From: Alphaproteobacteria bacterium HGW-Alphaproteobacteria-7
GTDB taxonomy: Bacteria; Pseudomonadota; Alphaproteobacteria; Sphingomonadales; Sphingomonadaceae
Reading direction: 5' to 3'
NCBI GenBank assembly: GCA_002842735.1
Contig: PHEB01000001.1
Coordinates: 1-64,000, forward strand
DNA: 64,000 nucleotides
Positions 8,390 through 18,400 of the stretch are shown here, piece by piece. Positions within the stretch are counted from its first letter, which is position 1, and each line of letters opens with the position of its first letter. The position numbers and the translations under genes are program-made. The notes below the pieces were generated by a model. It saw only the letters and a list, made by a program, of their open reading frames with translations. It did no database searches and was not told where the DNA came from.

Positions 8390-8662
8390 TCCAAGTGCAG
8401 CGCTTTCCCTTGGGGCGCGACCTATGGCTCCTGCCAATCCGCATCCCCGCAAGTAAACCGCGTGCGACCGTGACGCGCGTGCCTTTGGGTGCGCGCCATT
8501 GGCAGTCAAGTTGCTCTGTCTCGATTTGAAACGCCATTCACCTTAACGCCATTTTTTCTGAATATTTTTGTATCGGTTCATCCCCGCGACAGTCTCGGCA
8601 GGGTATTTCCGACTCATCAACTAGCCGCTTGTGGTGGGCCGGCGACACTGGAGGCACACACA

Positions 8663-9538
8663 ATGATGACCCATTTTGCAAAAAGCGGATCGCTGGCAGC
8701 CTTGGCTCTGGCGCTTGCCCTCACCGTTCCTGCCGTTCCCGCCGAAGCCCAAAGCCGGGCTGAAACCAGGAGCGCAGCCAGAAGCGAGGGCAGCGTGCAG
8801 GTTCAATCGGAAACCCGTGATCGAGCCCCCCAGGCGCGCTCACAGAATCGCGAAGCGCGGTCTCAGCGTTCCCGGGCTGCGCCGCGTTCAGCGCCCGAAC
8901 GTAGCGCCAATGCGCCGCGCCGGTCGGGTGCAGATGTCGCAAATCGAACGCAGCGCTCTGGTCAGACCCAGGAGATTGCCCGCCGCAGCGAAAATCGAAC
9001 TGGCAGCATAAGTCGCCGCGGCGACGCGCGCTCTGACCGGGTCGAACGCCGGACCGACAATTCCGACTACCGCCGCGATTACCGCAGCGGGGATCGCAAC
9101 GATTACCGCAGCGGCGACCGCAGCAACTATCGCACTGGGGATCGCAGCGACTATCGCCGAGGCGACCGTTCAGACTACCGCCGGGGAGACCGCAGCGACT
9201 ACCGCCGAGGGGATCGTAGCGATTACCGCCGGTGGGATCGCGGGTGGCGCAGCAATCGCAGCTACAACTGGGTCGATTACCGGCGTGCCAACCACTTCGT
9301 CTATCGCCCTGGTGCCTATTATGCGCCGTACCGTTCGCATCGCTATAACCGCCTGCAAATCGGCTTCTTCCTTCACAGCGCGTTTTACCAACCACGGTTC
9401 TATATCAGCGATCCCTATGCCTATCGCTTGCCGCCAACCTATGCCCCGTATCAATGGGTGCGTTATTATGACGACGTGCTGCTTGTCGACATGGCCACAG
9501 GTGAAGTGGTGGACACCATCTACGACTTCTTCTGGTAA
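8663..9538 (+). CDS. RcnB-family exported protein with Arg/Asp-rich repeat region
   Basis: This 291-residue protein starts with a signal peptide (residues 1 to about 28, LAALALALALTVPAVPAEA). A long, low-complexity Ser/Arg-rich region follows, then seven 8-residue repeats of the DYRRGDRS type. The C-terminal domain is Tyr-rich and ends PPTYAPYQWVRYYDDVLLVD..GEVVDTIYDFFW, the hallmark of RcnB proteins. E. coli RcnB is a periplasmic protein linked to nickel/cobalt efflux; here no rcnA is adjacent, so that role is not implied. The frame is open from 8489, but GGAGG at 8650-8654 points to the ATG at 8663 (or 8666). A strong terminator follows. Confidence 0.85.
   Translation: MMTHFAKSGSLAALALALALTVPAVPAEAQSRAETRSAARSEGSVQVQSETRDRAPQARSQNREARSQRSRAAPRSAPERSANAPRRSGADVANRTQRSGQTQEIARRSENRTGSISRRGDARSDRVERRTDNSDYRRDYRSGDRNDYRSGDRSNYRTGDRSDYRRGDRSDYRRGDRSDYRRGDRSDYRRWDRGWRSNRSYNWVDYRRANHFVYRPGAYYAPYRSHRYNRLQIGFFLHSAFYQPRFYISDPYAYRLPPTYAPYQWVRYYDDVLLVDMATGEVVDTIYDFFW
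9077..9244 (+). repeat. Seven in-frame 24-bp repeats in the RcnB-like gene
   Basis: Seven consecutive 24-base units encode variants of DYRRGDRS: units 1-3 read DYRSGDRN, DYRSGDRS, NYRTGDRS; units 4-6 are DYRRGDRS; the last is DYRRWDRG. The central units are nearly identical at DNA level, indicating recent duplication and likely copy-number variation among strains. The repeat is strongly polar with alternating Arg and Asp, so it is probably disordered. Confidence 0.9.
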
Positions 9539-9561
9539 GCGGATCAGCGCTGCTGAACACA

Positions 9562-9590
9562 CCCCGCCGGATCGCTCCGGCGGGGTTTTT
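9562..9590 (+). terminator. Rho-independent terminator after the RcnB-like gene
   Basis: A perfect 10-bp stem CCCCGCCGGA / TCCGGCGGGG (9562-9571 and 9576-9585) with a TCGC loop is followed by five T residues. It lies 24 bases after the stop at 9538. It is the clearest intrinsic terminator in the window. Confidence 0.93.
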
Positions 9591-9749
9591 CGTGCAACAT
9601 CATTGCGAGGCCCGAATATTTGGTCATTGAATTAAGGCTCATCCCATTGCTCCCATGATCCCCTGTATTTGCGTGCCCGGCACGCCTGCGCCGCAGAGCA
9701 ATGCGCGGCGATACTTGCGTAGCCCGCGCGGCTTGCTAGGCCGTGCACC

Positions 9750-10418
9750 ATGACCGCGCCCGCCCCCGTCCCCGATCAGAGCGCCCTCGCCCGCGTCGGT
9801 GCCAGCGTGCGGGCGCGCCTTGCCAATAATGCAGCAGTCTGCCCCATCGCAAACGACGCGGTCGAACTGTTCGCGCATGGCAGCTTTCTTGCGCCCGCAG
9901 AATGCGAAGCGCTGTGCGCGATGATCGACGCCATCGCCCGCCCATCGGCACTGCACGAAATGGATTATGCCAGCGGTTATCGCACGTCCTATTCAGGCGA
10001 TCTCGATCCAACGGGTGCATTGGTGAAGGCGATCTCGTGCCGGATTGATGCGCTGATCGGGCTTGATCGGGCGATTGGCGAGCCGATTCAGGGCCAGCGT
10101 TACGCGCCGAGACAGCAATACAAACCGCATAATGACTGGTTCTATACGTCTGAGAGTTACTGGCCGGGCGAAGAAGCGCGCGGCGGGCAGCGCAGCTGGA
10201 CGGCGATGGCCTATCTCAACGCGGTCGAAGCGGGCGGCGGGACGATGTTCAGCGCGCTCGGCATCCAGATCGAACCCAAGCCCGGCGTGCTGCTGATCTG
10301 GAACAACGCCCTGCCCGATGGCCGCCCCAACGAAGCCACGTTGCACGCCGGCTTGCCGGTGGAACGGGGCGCGAAATACGTCATCACCAAATGGTATCGC
10401 ACCCGCGCGTGGGGTTAG
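9750..10418 (+). CDS. 2-oxoglutarate/Fe(II)-dependent oxygenase, prolyl 4-hydroxylase-like
   Basis: The 222-residue protein has the P4H double-stranded beta-helix signature. The iron ligands His and Asp lie in KPHNDWF (about residue 127), the distal His in ATLHAGLPV, and the 2-oxoglutarate-binding Lys in KYVITKWYR near the C-terminus. A GGGTMFSALGI segment matches the core strand preceding the last His. Such enzymes hydroxylate prolines or other residues in proteins or small substrates in the cytoplasm; the substrate here is unknown. No signal peptide. A 73-base palindromic repeat lies between this gene and the convergent lysK. Confidence 0.9.
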   Translation: MTAPAPVPDQSALARVGASVRARLANNAAVCPIANDAVELFAHGSFLAPAECEALCAMIDAIARPSALHEMDYASGYRTSYSGDLDPTGALVKAISCRIDALIGLDRAIGEPIQGQRYAPRQQYKPHNDWFYTSESYWPGEEARGGQRSWTAMAYLNAVEAGGGTMFSALGIQIEPKPGVLLIWNNALPDGRPNEATLHAGLPVERGAKYVITKWYRTRAWG

Positions 10419-10427
10419 AAACACGGT

Positions 10428-10500
10428 GATTCCCCGCGCAGGCGGGGATCTCCCGCAACATCGCGCTTTCCGATGGAGTTCCCCGCCTGCGCGGGGTATC
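10428..10500. repeat. Intergenic palindromic repeat (CCCCGCGCAGGCGGGG family)
   Basis: Two 26-base arms (10428-10453 and 10475-10500) are inverted copies of each other with about three mismatches. Each arm is itself a small palindrome built on CCCCGC..GCGGGG. The element fills the gap between two convergent genes, and its right edge supplies bases of the lysK stop codon (TGA on the minus strand, 10499-10501). Related elements occur inside rsmE (21666-21739) and an rRNA methyltransferase gene (44192-44267). It may act as a bidirectional transcription end. Confidence 0.85.
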
Positions 10501-12115
10501 ACCGACGGTCGAGCGCCTCCGTGATCAATTGCCGGGTTGGTGCGATCCCGTAAAGCGCGATGAAACTGCCCATGCGCGGGCCTTGTTCGCTGCCCAGCAG
10601 GGTTTCGTACAGCGCCTTGAACCAATCGCGCAGATTGTCGAACCCGAAGGCTTCCTGCTTCCCGATTTCATAGACGATGGTCTGCAAATCTTCGGCGCTG
10701 GTGGCGGGATCGGCTTCGGCCAGCGCCGCATCAAGCGCCTGCAATGCCGCCACTTCGCCGCCCACCAGCGCGCGCTTGTGTAATGTCGGCGCGACAAAAT
10801 CGCGGTTATAGGCGAGCGCCTTGCCCACCAGCACATCCAGCGCCGGATGCGCCGCCGGATCGGCATCCGCGACATAATTGCCGAGATACGACCAAACCGC
10901 TTCGCGCGTCGCGCCAGCGCCCAGCACGCCCACAAGGTTCAGCAGCAGGCTGAACGGCACCGGCAGCGTATCGCCCGCACCCGGAGCCTGTGCGCCTTCG
11001 TGCCGTTCATTCGCGCGCAGCAAGTGCCACACCGGATTGCCCAATTGCTTGTCGATTTCCTGCCCCGGCAAGGCCGCACGGAATTGCCAGTAATCGTCCA
11101 CCGCCTTGGGGATCACGCCCGCGTGCAATTGCTTGGCGCTCTTGGGATTGGCGAAGATGTAATAGCCCAGCGATTCCTCGCTGCCATATTGCAGCCATTC
11201 ATCGATGGTCAGGCCGTTGCCCTTCGACTTGGAAATCTTCTCACCCTTGGCATCAAGGAACAGCTCGTAAATCAGGCCTTCGGGCTTGTGTCCGCCGAGC
11301 ACGCGGGCGATTTTGCCCGATTGAATGCCGCTGTCGGTCAAATCCTTGCCATACATCTCGTAATCGACGCTCAGCGCGACCCAGCGCATCGCCCAATCGA
11401 CCTTCCATTGGCACTTGGCCATGCCGCCCAAGGCGGATTGTTCGACGGTGCTGCCATCTTCATCGGTGAAGCGGATAATCCCGGCGGCGGCGTCCACCAC
11501 GGCAATCGGAACCTGCAACACCGCACCGGTGGTTGGCGAAATCGGCATGACCGGCGAATAGGTCTGCCGCCGTTCCTCGCCCAAGGTCGGCAGCATGATG
11601 TCCATGATCGCGCCGAAATTGGCTAGCACGCCCTTGAGCGCGTCATCGAACCGGCCCGAATTGTAACAATCAGACGAGCTGACGAACTCATATTCAAACC
11701 CGAACTGGTCGAGGAATTCGCGCAGCATCGCGTTGTTGTGCGCGGCGAAACTTTCGTATTGGGTGCCAAACGGGTTGGGAATGCGGCTTAATGGCAGGCC
11801 CATGTGCCGCGCCAGCATATCCTTGTTCGGCACATTGTCGGGCACTTTGCGCAAGCCGTCCATATCATCCGAAAACGCGACCAACCGGGTGGGCTGTCCG
11901 GTCAGCGCCTCATAGGCGCGGCGCACCAGCGTGGTGCGCAGCACTTCCTGAAAGGTGCCGATATGCGGCAGGCCTGACGGGCCATAGCCGGTTTCAAACA
12001 ACACTCCGCCGGGCTTCCCCTGCGGCAGCCGCTTGGCAAGCCGCTGCGCCTCCTGAAACGGCCAGGCCTTGGAGTTTTGGGCAGCGGTGATCAGAGCTTC
12101 GGGCGTGATGGTCAT
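10499..12115 (-). CDS. lysK: Lysyl-tRNA synthetase, class I
   Basis: The 538-residue protein charges tRNA-Lys. It is the class I type: a Rossmann catalytic domain with the HIGH-like GPSGLPHIG (residues ~46-53), and KISKSKGNG as the KMSKS loop near residue 290, followed by the class I LysRS C-terminal helical domain. Class I LysRS is common in alphaproteobacteria and archaea, while most bacteria use class II. The longer frame to 12433 reads through the divergent helicase promoter region, and the ATG at 12115 starts the conserved MTITPEALI. The last codons end on a palindromic repeat. Confidence 0.95.
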   Translation of the reverse strand: MTITPEALITAAQNSKAWPFQEAQRLAKRLPQGKPGGVLFETGYGPSGLPHIGTFQEVLRTTLVRRAYEALTGQPTRLVAFSDDMDGLRKVPDNVPNKDMLARHMGLPLSRIPNPFGTQYESFAAHNNAMLREFLDQFGFEYEFVSSSDCYNSGRFDDALKGVLANFGAIMDIMLPTLGEERRQTYSPVMPISPTTGAVLQVPIAVVDAAAGIIRFTDEDGSTVEQSALGGMAKCQWKVDWAMRWVALSVDYEMYGKDLTDSGIQSGKIARVLGGHKPEGLIYELFLDAKGEKISKSKGNGLTIDEWLQYGSEESLGYYIFANPKSAKQLHAGVIPKAVDDYWQFRAALPGQEIDKQLGNPVWHLLRANERHEGAQAPGAGDTLPVPFSLLLNLVGVLGAGATREAVWSYLGNYVADADPAAHPALDVLVGKALAYNRDFVAPTLHKRALVGGEVAALQALDAALAEADPATSAEDLQTIVYEIGKQEAFGFDNLRDWFKALYETLLGSEQGPRMGSFIALYGIAPTRQLITEALDRR

Positions 12116-12196
12116 AGTGGGCGGGCTATTAGGCAACCTCGCCCCGGTTGCAAGCGTGCGTTTACATTCGCGCCTGCCTCGCCCATTCAAGGCGGC

Positions 12197-14947
12197 GTGA
12201 CGCCCGCCGCCGCCCTGCCCGATCCCATCAGCCTGCCCGCGCTCCATGCCAGCCACGGCGGCCATTGGCTGCGCGCCGCCGGTGAGCCGACAAATGCGGT
12301 GTCCAAAGGCGATGCGATCATGGCCGCCGCCGATACCCCGGTGCTGCTGATCAACGCACCGCTGGTGGCAAGCCGTTTGGGCTATCCCGATCTGTCGGGG
12401 CTCGACCTGCTCGAAGCCTTCGCCTTCATCCACCCCGCGCGGTTCTGCGTGCCGACCCCGCGCGGGCTGGCTGAGGCGTTGGGATTGTCGGTGCCCGAAG
12501 CTGACGAGGGCGTGCCTGAACTACTGCAACGCGCGGCAGGCGCGCTGGTTGCCGCGTGCCGCGATTCCGAATGGTTCGAACGCGAAGGCGCGTGGAGCGC
12601 GCTGCAATCGCTCGAACGGCTGCGCTGGCCGTGGGCGCAAGTGCTCAAACCCCACATCGCCAAGCCTGACAAGGCCGAACGCTGGCTGTTTGCCCGCCTG
12701 CCCGAATGGGAGGATGCCGCCGAACGCCCCGCGCCCCGACAGGTCGAACTGACGGCGCCCGCCGTGGCCGATCAACTGGCGCGGTTGACCGGCGCAGGGG
12801 CCGAACAGCGCGATGGCCAACGCGCCTATGCGCAGGACGCCGCGCGCGTCTTTGCCCCGCGCTTGGCCCCCGGTAGACCCCACCTTGCCCTCGCTCAGGC
12901 AGGCACCGGAATCGGCAAAACACTCGGTTATCTTGCGCCTGCATCGCTGTGGGCGGCGCAAAGCGGCGGCACGGTATGGGTATCGACCTTCACCAAGAAC
13001 CTGCAACGCCAATTGCGCGCCGAAAGCCGCCGGGCTTGGCCTGCGCGGCGCGCCGATGGATCGCCCCCGGTGGTGGTGCGCAAGGGGCGCGAAAATTACC
13101 TCTGCCTGCTGAACCTTGAGGACGCGCTGCAAGGCGGATTTGCAGGGCGCGCGGCGATTTTGGCGCAATTGGTGGCGCGCTGGGGCGGCTATACCCGCGA
13201 TGGCGACATGGTCGGGGGTGATCTGCCCGGCTGGCTCGGCACCCTGTTCAGGAAGCGCGGGATTGCCGCGCTGACCGACAGCCGGGGCGAGTGTATTTAC
13301 GCCGGGTGCCCGCATTACCGCAAATGCTTCATCGAACGCGCCGCGCGGGATAGCGCGCAGGCTGACCTAGTGATCGCCAATCATGCGCTGGTGATGGTCA
13401 ATGCCGCGCGGGCCAGAGATCCGGCGCAGCGCCCGACCCGGCTGATCTTCGATGAAGGCCATCACGTGTTCGACGCAGCAGACTCGACCTTTGCGGCGAC
13501 GCTTTCGGGGCAGGAAGCGATCGAACTGCGGCGCTGGATCATCGGGCCCGAGCGCGAGGCGCGCGGGCGCAGGCGGGGCCTTGCCGCTCGGCTCGCCGAT
13601 CTTGCCAGCTATGATGAGGCCGGGGCCGAAGCCATTGCCGCCGCGTGCAAGGCGGGGCTGACGCTGCCGTCGGAAGGCTGGTTGCAACGGCTGACTGAAA
13701 ACGCACCGTTCGGCCCGGTTGAGGCGCTGCTGGGCGCGGTGCGCGGCGCGACCTATGCCCGCGATGAAAGCGGCGGGATCGACGCAGGCTATGCCATCGA
13801 GACCGAAGCGGCGGGTCTGCCCGGAGACGTGATCGAAGCCGCCGGAGCCGCAGGCGAGGCGCTGGCCGCCATTCGCGTGCCGCTGATCCGGCTCGGCGGG
13901 CGACTGGAGGCGATCCTTGCCGATCCACCCGACTGGCTCGACACCCAAGGCCGCGCCCGCATCGAAGGCGCGCGCTTTGCACTGACCTGGCGGATCGATC
14001 TGATCACCGCGTGGGAGGCGCTGCTCGACCGGCTCGGCGGCCCGGCTGATCCCGAATTCGTCGATTGGCTGGCGGTTGACCGTTCCGACGCGCGCGAATT
14101 CGATGTCGCGATCCACCGCCGCTGGCTCGACCCGATGACGCCTTTCGCCCGCGTCGTGCTCGAACCCGCGCACGGGGTGCTGTTGACCAGCGCGACCCTG
14201 ACCGACCGCGCGAGCGATGATGACCACTGGGCGAGCGCGATTGCACGATCCGGCGCAGCGCATATCGACAGCGCGCCGCTGCTGTCGGCGGCGGACAGTC
14301 CGTTCGATTACGCCGCCCGCGCCGAGGTCCTGATCGTCACTGACATCAAGAAAGGCGATCTGCCCGCGCTCGCCGGGGCTTATGCACGGCTGATCGAGGC
14401 GTCGGACGGCGGGGTGCTGGGCCTGTTTACTGCGATCCGGCGGCTGCGCGCGGTCTATGGCCGGATTGCCGATCGGCTAGCGCGGGCTGGCCTGCCGGTC
14501 TATGCCCAGCACGTCGATCCGATCGACACCGGCACGCTGGTCGATATTTTCCGCGATGATCCGCGCGCCAGCCTGATCGGCACCGATGCCCTGCGCGACG
14601 GGGTGGACGTGCCGGGGCATTCCTTGCGCTGCGTGGTGCTGGAACAGGTTCCGTGGCCGCGCCCCGACATTCTCCACAAGGCGCGCCGCGCGGCGGGTGG
14701 CGGGAGCAAGTATGACGACCGGATCATCCGTGCCAAGCTGGCCCAGGCCTTCGGGCGGCTGATCCGCAGCAAGGATGACGCCGGGCATTTCGTGGTGCTG
14801 TCACCCGCCTTTCCCACGCGGCTGCTATCGGCCTTTCCGCCGGGCACCCCGGTGCTTCGCGTCACGCTGGAACAGGCTTTACAACGCGTCGCCGCTGGTG
14901 TTGGAGGCGCCCATGCTGTCCCCGTTCGAGGAGCCTTGCTGCCATGA
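12197..14947 (+). CDS. DinG/XPD-like ATP-dependent helicase with Fe-S cluster
   Basis: The 916-residue superfamily 2 helicase has Walker A AGTGIGKTLGYL, a four-cysteine Fe-S cluster site (the Cys of NYLCLLN plus CIYAGCPHYRKCF), DEGHH as the DEAH box, LLTSATL as motif III, and a C-terminal QAFGRLIRSKDD as motif VI. XPD/DinG proteins unwind DNA 5'-to-3', including R-loops and damaged forks. The N-terminal ~200 residues are a family-specific region before the helicase core. The start is probably the GTG at 12197, 81 bases from the divergent lysK start; an ATG-initiated frame from 12077 would overlap lysK. It overlaps the sixA-like gene by 4 bases. Confidence 0.9.
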   Translation: MTPAAALPDPISLPALHASHGGHWLRAAGEPTNAVSKGDAIMAAADTPVLLINAPLVASRLGYPDLSGLDLLEAFAFIHPARFCVPTPRGLAEALGLSVPEADEGVPELLQRAAGALVAACRDSEWFEREGAWSALQSLERLRWPWAQVLKPHIAKPDKAERWLFARLPEWEDAAERPAPRQVELTAPAVADQLARLTGAGAEQRDGQRAYAQDAARVFAPRLAPGRPHLALAQAGTGIGKTLGYLAPASLWAAQSGGTVWVSTFTKNLQRQLRAESRRAWPARRADGSPPVVVRKGRENYLCLLNLEDALQGGFAGRAAILAQLVARWGGYTRDGDMVGGDLPGWLGTLFRKRGIAALTDSRGECIYAGCPHYRKCFIERAARDSAQADLVIANHALVMVNAARARDPAQRPTRLIFDEGHHVFDAADSTFAATLSGQEAIELRRWIIGPEREARGRRRGLAARLADLASYDEAGAEAIAAACKAGLTLPSEGWLQRLTENAPFGPVEALLGAVRGATYARDESGGIDAGYAIETEAAGLPGDVIEAAGAAGEALAAIRVPLIRLGGRLEAILADPPDWLDTQGRARIEGARFALTWRIDLITAWEALLDRLGGPADPEFVDWLAVDRSDAREFDVAIHRRWLDPMTPFARVVLEPAHGVLLTSATLTDRASDDDHWASAIARSGAAHIDSAPLLSAADSPFDYAARAEVLIVTDIKKGDLPALAGAYARLIEASDGGVLGLFTAIRRLRAVYGRIADRLARAGLPVYAQHVDPIDTGTLVDIFRDDPRASLIGTDALRDGVDVPGHSLRCVVLEQVPWPRPDILHKARRAAGGGSKYDDRIIRAKLAQAFGRLIRSKDDAGHFVVLSPAFPTRLLSAFPPGTPVLRVTLEQALQRVAAGVGGAHAVPVRGALLP

Positions 14948-15483
14948 AGATTCTCGGCCTCCTGCGCCATGCCAAGTCGGATTGGGACGACACCAGCCAG
15001 CGCGATTTCGACCGCGGCCTGAACGCGCGCGGACGGCGCGGCGCGCAGGTGATCGGTGCGCATATCCGTGATCACGGCGTGATGTGGGACAGGCTGATCG
15101 CCAGCCCGGCGGTGCGGGTCAAACAGACGCTCGACGCGGCGCTGCCAGCCGTCACCCCTGTCTTCGACCAGCGCCTTTACCTCGCCAGTTTTGACACCAT
15201 TGCCGAGACGATTGAGGCCCATGCTGGCAGCGGCGCGGATGAGGCGCAGGCGCTGCTGATTTGCGGGCACAATCCCGGACTTCAGGACGTGCTGCTGGAA
15301 CTGGTCGCGCCGGGTAAGGAAAATGACCTGTTCCGCGAGGCGGTGGTGAAGTTTCCCACCGCGACCTTCGCCGTGCTTGAATGCGATATCGACCACTGGG
15401 CTGATCTTAAACGCTACTGCGCCAAGCTGGTGCATTTCGCCCGCCCGCGCGATCTTGACCCGGCGCTGGGGCCGGAGACTTAA
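14944..15483 (+). CDS. SixA-like histidine phosphatase
   Basis: The 179-residue protein belongs to the histidine phosphatase superfamily. It has the catalytic LLRHAKSDWDD near the N-terminus (RHA, residues 8-10), ASPAVRVKQT and the second catalytic His in LICGHNPGL. E. coli SixA dephosphorylates phosphohistidine on NPr or ArcB-type proteins; the present target is unknown. Its ATG overlaps the helicase stop (ATGA), so the two are translationally coupled. It ends against the convergent ABC/peptidase gene with a 4-base overlap. Confidence 0.9.
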   Translation: MKILGLLRHAKSDWDDTSQRDFDRGLNARGRRGAQVIGAHIRDHGVMWDRLIASPAVRVKQTLDAALPAVTPVFDQRLYLASFDTIAETIEAHAGSGADEAQALLICGHNPGLQDVLLELVAPGKENDLFREAVVKFPTATFAVLECDIDHWADLKRYCAKLVHFARPRDLDPALGPET

Positions 15484-18400
15484 GTCACCGGCACCAGATT
15501 ATCGTCCGAATCCCGGTCGATATAGAAGTTGTAGGGATCAATCCCGGCGAACAGCGGCTTTTTAGCAGTCACCACTTCGATCACCTGACGACCCGCGCGG
15601 ATCGGTGAGCGTTTCATCGATAGCACGTTCGCGCGATCGAACGCGCCTGTTTCGGGCCGCGCGGTGAACAGGCCGACTTCGATATCTTCGGCCAGTTTCG
15701 CCGGCGTCTCCTTGCCCTTGCCGTCAGCATAGAACTTGCCCGCTTCGATGGTGATGCGGGTGCTCCAGCGGCCATCGGCCAACTGCGTGGTCACTGCCTC
15801 TTTCGCTTTCAGGTCATAGATCGTGATCCGCTCGAACAGATCGGTGATCAGCGCCTGATCTTCGGGCGTGGCCGCCTCTTTGCGCAATTCAGCAATCAGA
15901 TCGAGGCTGCGCGGGTACGGCGCGGCCTTGAACTTGTAGCGGGCAATCAACCGGGCCAGCGCGCGGTTGACCGCATCTTCGCCGAGCCGGTGCTGGAGCA
16001 GATACATCACCAATGCGCCCTTGCGGTAATGGATGTGCCCCTGATTTTCGACCCGCAGCAGCGGCTGTTCGTCCAGCACATCGGTTTTGCGCCCGCGCAG
16101 ATATTGATCGAGTTCATATTTCAGGAACCGCCGGATCTTGTCCGCGCCATACAGTTCCTCCATCACCATCAACGCGCTGTATTGCGCCAGCGTTTCGGAC
16201 AGCAGGGTCGATCCCTGCATATCGCCGCCGACCACCTGATGCGCCCAGTATTGGTGGCCCAACTCGTGCGCAGTGACATAGGAGACGTAATCGATGGTTT
16301 CCGGGTCGCGCACATCGGCAGCAAAGCCGATGCTTTCCGAATAGGGCATCGTCCCCGCAAACGCCTGCGCAAATCCCGCATAGCCGGGAAATTCGATAAT
16401 CCGCGCATAGCCGAACTGATACGGGCCGAAATTTTCGGTGAAGTATCCAAGCGATGTCTTCATCGCTGCCAACATCGCAGGCACGTTCCACGCGTGGCGC
16501 GGATCGTGATAGACCGACAATTGCACGTCCCCGAAGGTGTCCTCGGCCACGGCATAGCGCGCCGATTGCACCGAGAAGAAATTGAGAATCGGGGCCGGGC
16601 TTTCAAATACCGCGATACGGCGACCGCCCTTCACTTGATCGGACACCTTGTTGCCCGGCGCAATCGGCACCTGATCGGCGGCAGTGCTGATGGTGATGCG
16701 CGAATTGACCCAGTCTGCGCTGATGTAGTTTCGGTTCTGCGCCGCGGTATCTTCCAGCTTGGCGGTGCGCAGTTCATCCGGCAGGCCTTGGCGGCGGCGC
16801 ACGGTGCGATCCTGCAACAGCCCGCGCCTGTCCATGCCGATGATCGGAGCGAAGGCTCCGTTGTTCACAAAGGTGCCGTTATCGACAATATCGGTCGCCG
16901 CCGCGCCATTGGCGAAACCGCGCCGCCATAGCCGCGAACTGAAATCAAGCCGCGTGGTCGCCCCCGGCGCCAGCGGCGTATCAAAACGGTAAATGCGGTA
17001 GTCAAACTCCGTATCATGGCTAGCCAGCGTGGCTCCGGCAATCTCCAGCCGGGTGAATTCCAGCGCATCATCGCCCTGCCGCACGTGCAGTTCGGCAATC
17101 GGCTGCGCAGTATCGTTGCGCATCAGATAATGGCCAGCCACCTCCATCCGCCGTTCATCGGGATAGACGTCCACGGCAAATTCGACATCGGTAACGACCG
17201 GGCGCGGCAGGCTTTCGTATTTGAGATATTTGCGCTCGTAATCCGCAGTCAGCGCCTCGCGCTCATCAGCGGTCTGATAGGTGTTGAGCACCTTGATATT
17301 GTGGTGGATGACAAGCCCTGTGCCGATCATCCCGCCGACGGCCGCCAGCGCCGTGGTGCCCGATGCCAGCGTGATGCGCCGCCCCATGCCTTTTAACCGG
17401 GGCCACACCGCCGCCACCGTGCCGCGCGGCCAGGCCCAATGCGCCATCACCAGCAGCAACAGCCCGAAACACGCCCAATAGGCCCGCGCAATCAGCCCGC
17501 CGACCCAGAACCCGCCGGTGCCGTTCATGTCGCTCAGCGGTTCGCCCGGCCCGCCGCCGAACAAATAGAGCATGTTGGTATAGCCAAGATTCGACAGGAA
17601 AATGCGGCTGACGAACCACAACAGAAACAGGCCCCAACCGATATATTTATTGGGGCTGAGCACCTGAAAGAACACCGCCAGCACCGCCAGCAGCAGCAGG
17701 TCAATGCTCTGCGGAAGGACAAAGGCGCTGAGATACAGGCCGACATCAATGCTCGGCGCGCCCAGCACGATTTGATACAACACGCCGGCCACCATCCCTG
17801 TCAGCGACATCGCCAGCAGCACTGCGAATATCGCCAGAATCTTGGGCACGAACATCACCCAGCCGGGCACAGGCGCAGCGTCGATGATTTCATTGATCTT
17901 CACGTCACGCTCTCGCCAAACCAATTCGCCGCCGTAAAACACCGCGACGATCAGCGTAAACAGAGCCATGCCGCCGATGACCGACGTGATAACGTTGGCG
18001 GTCAGCGGGTAGGACGGCGTGCCGTAGGTCGTTTGCGAGAACACGAGGTCAAAGGCCGTAAACGCCAGCGCGATCAGCAGCAGCACGATCAGGCCGGGGC
18101 TTTTGATCACCAGCATGGTTTCAGTCTTCAACCGCGTCCAGAAAGCTGCCAGCGCGTGGCCGGTGCCAAAGCTGCGGTGCGCTGGCGCTGTCAGAACCTG
18201 TGACTGCACCGCTTCGGCCTTGGCCGCGCGGCTTGCCTGCTTCGCCAGCCGCCGCTGCCGCCAGCGCGACGGCGCGCGTTCGGTCATGCTGAAGCGCCAC
18301 CAGGCAAGGCCAAGGAACAGCGCCGACCAGCCCAGCACCAGCAACCGGTTGATCAGCAGATTGCCTTCAAACGGGATCGCCCGCGTGTTCATCTCTGCCG

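Noticed and set aside
10428..10500. Repeat considered as a CRISPR unit
   Set aside because: There are only two arms, inverted rather than direct, with no regular spacers or cas genes.
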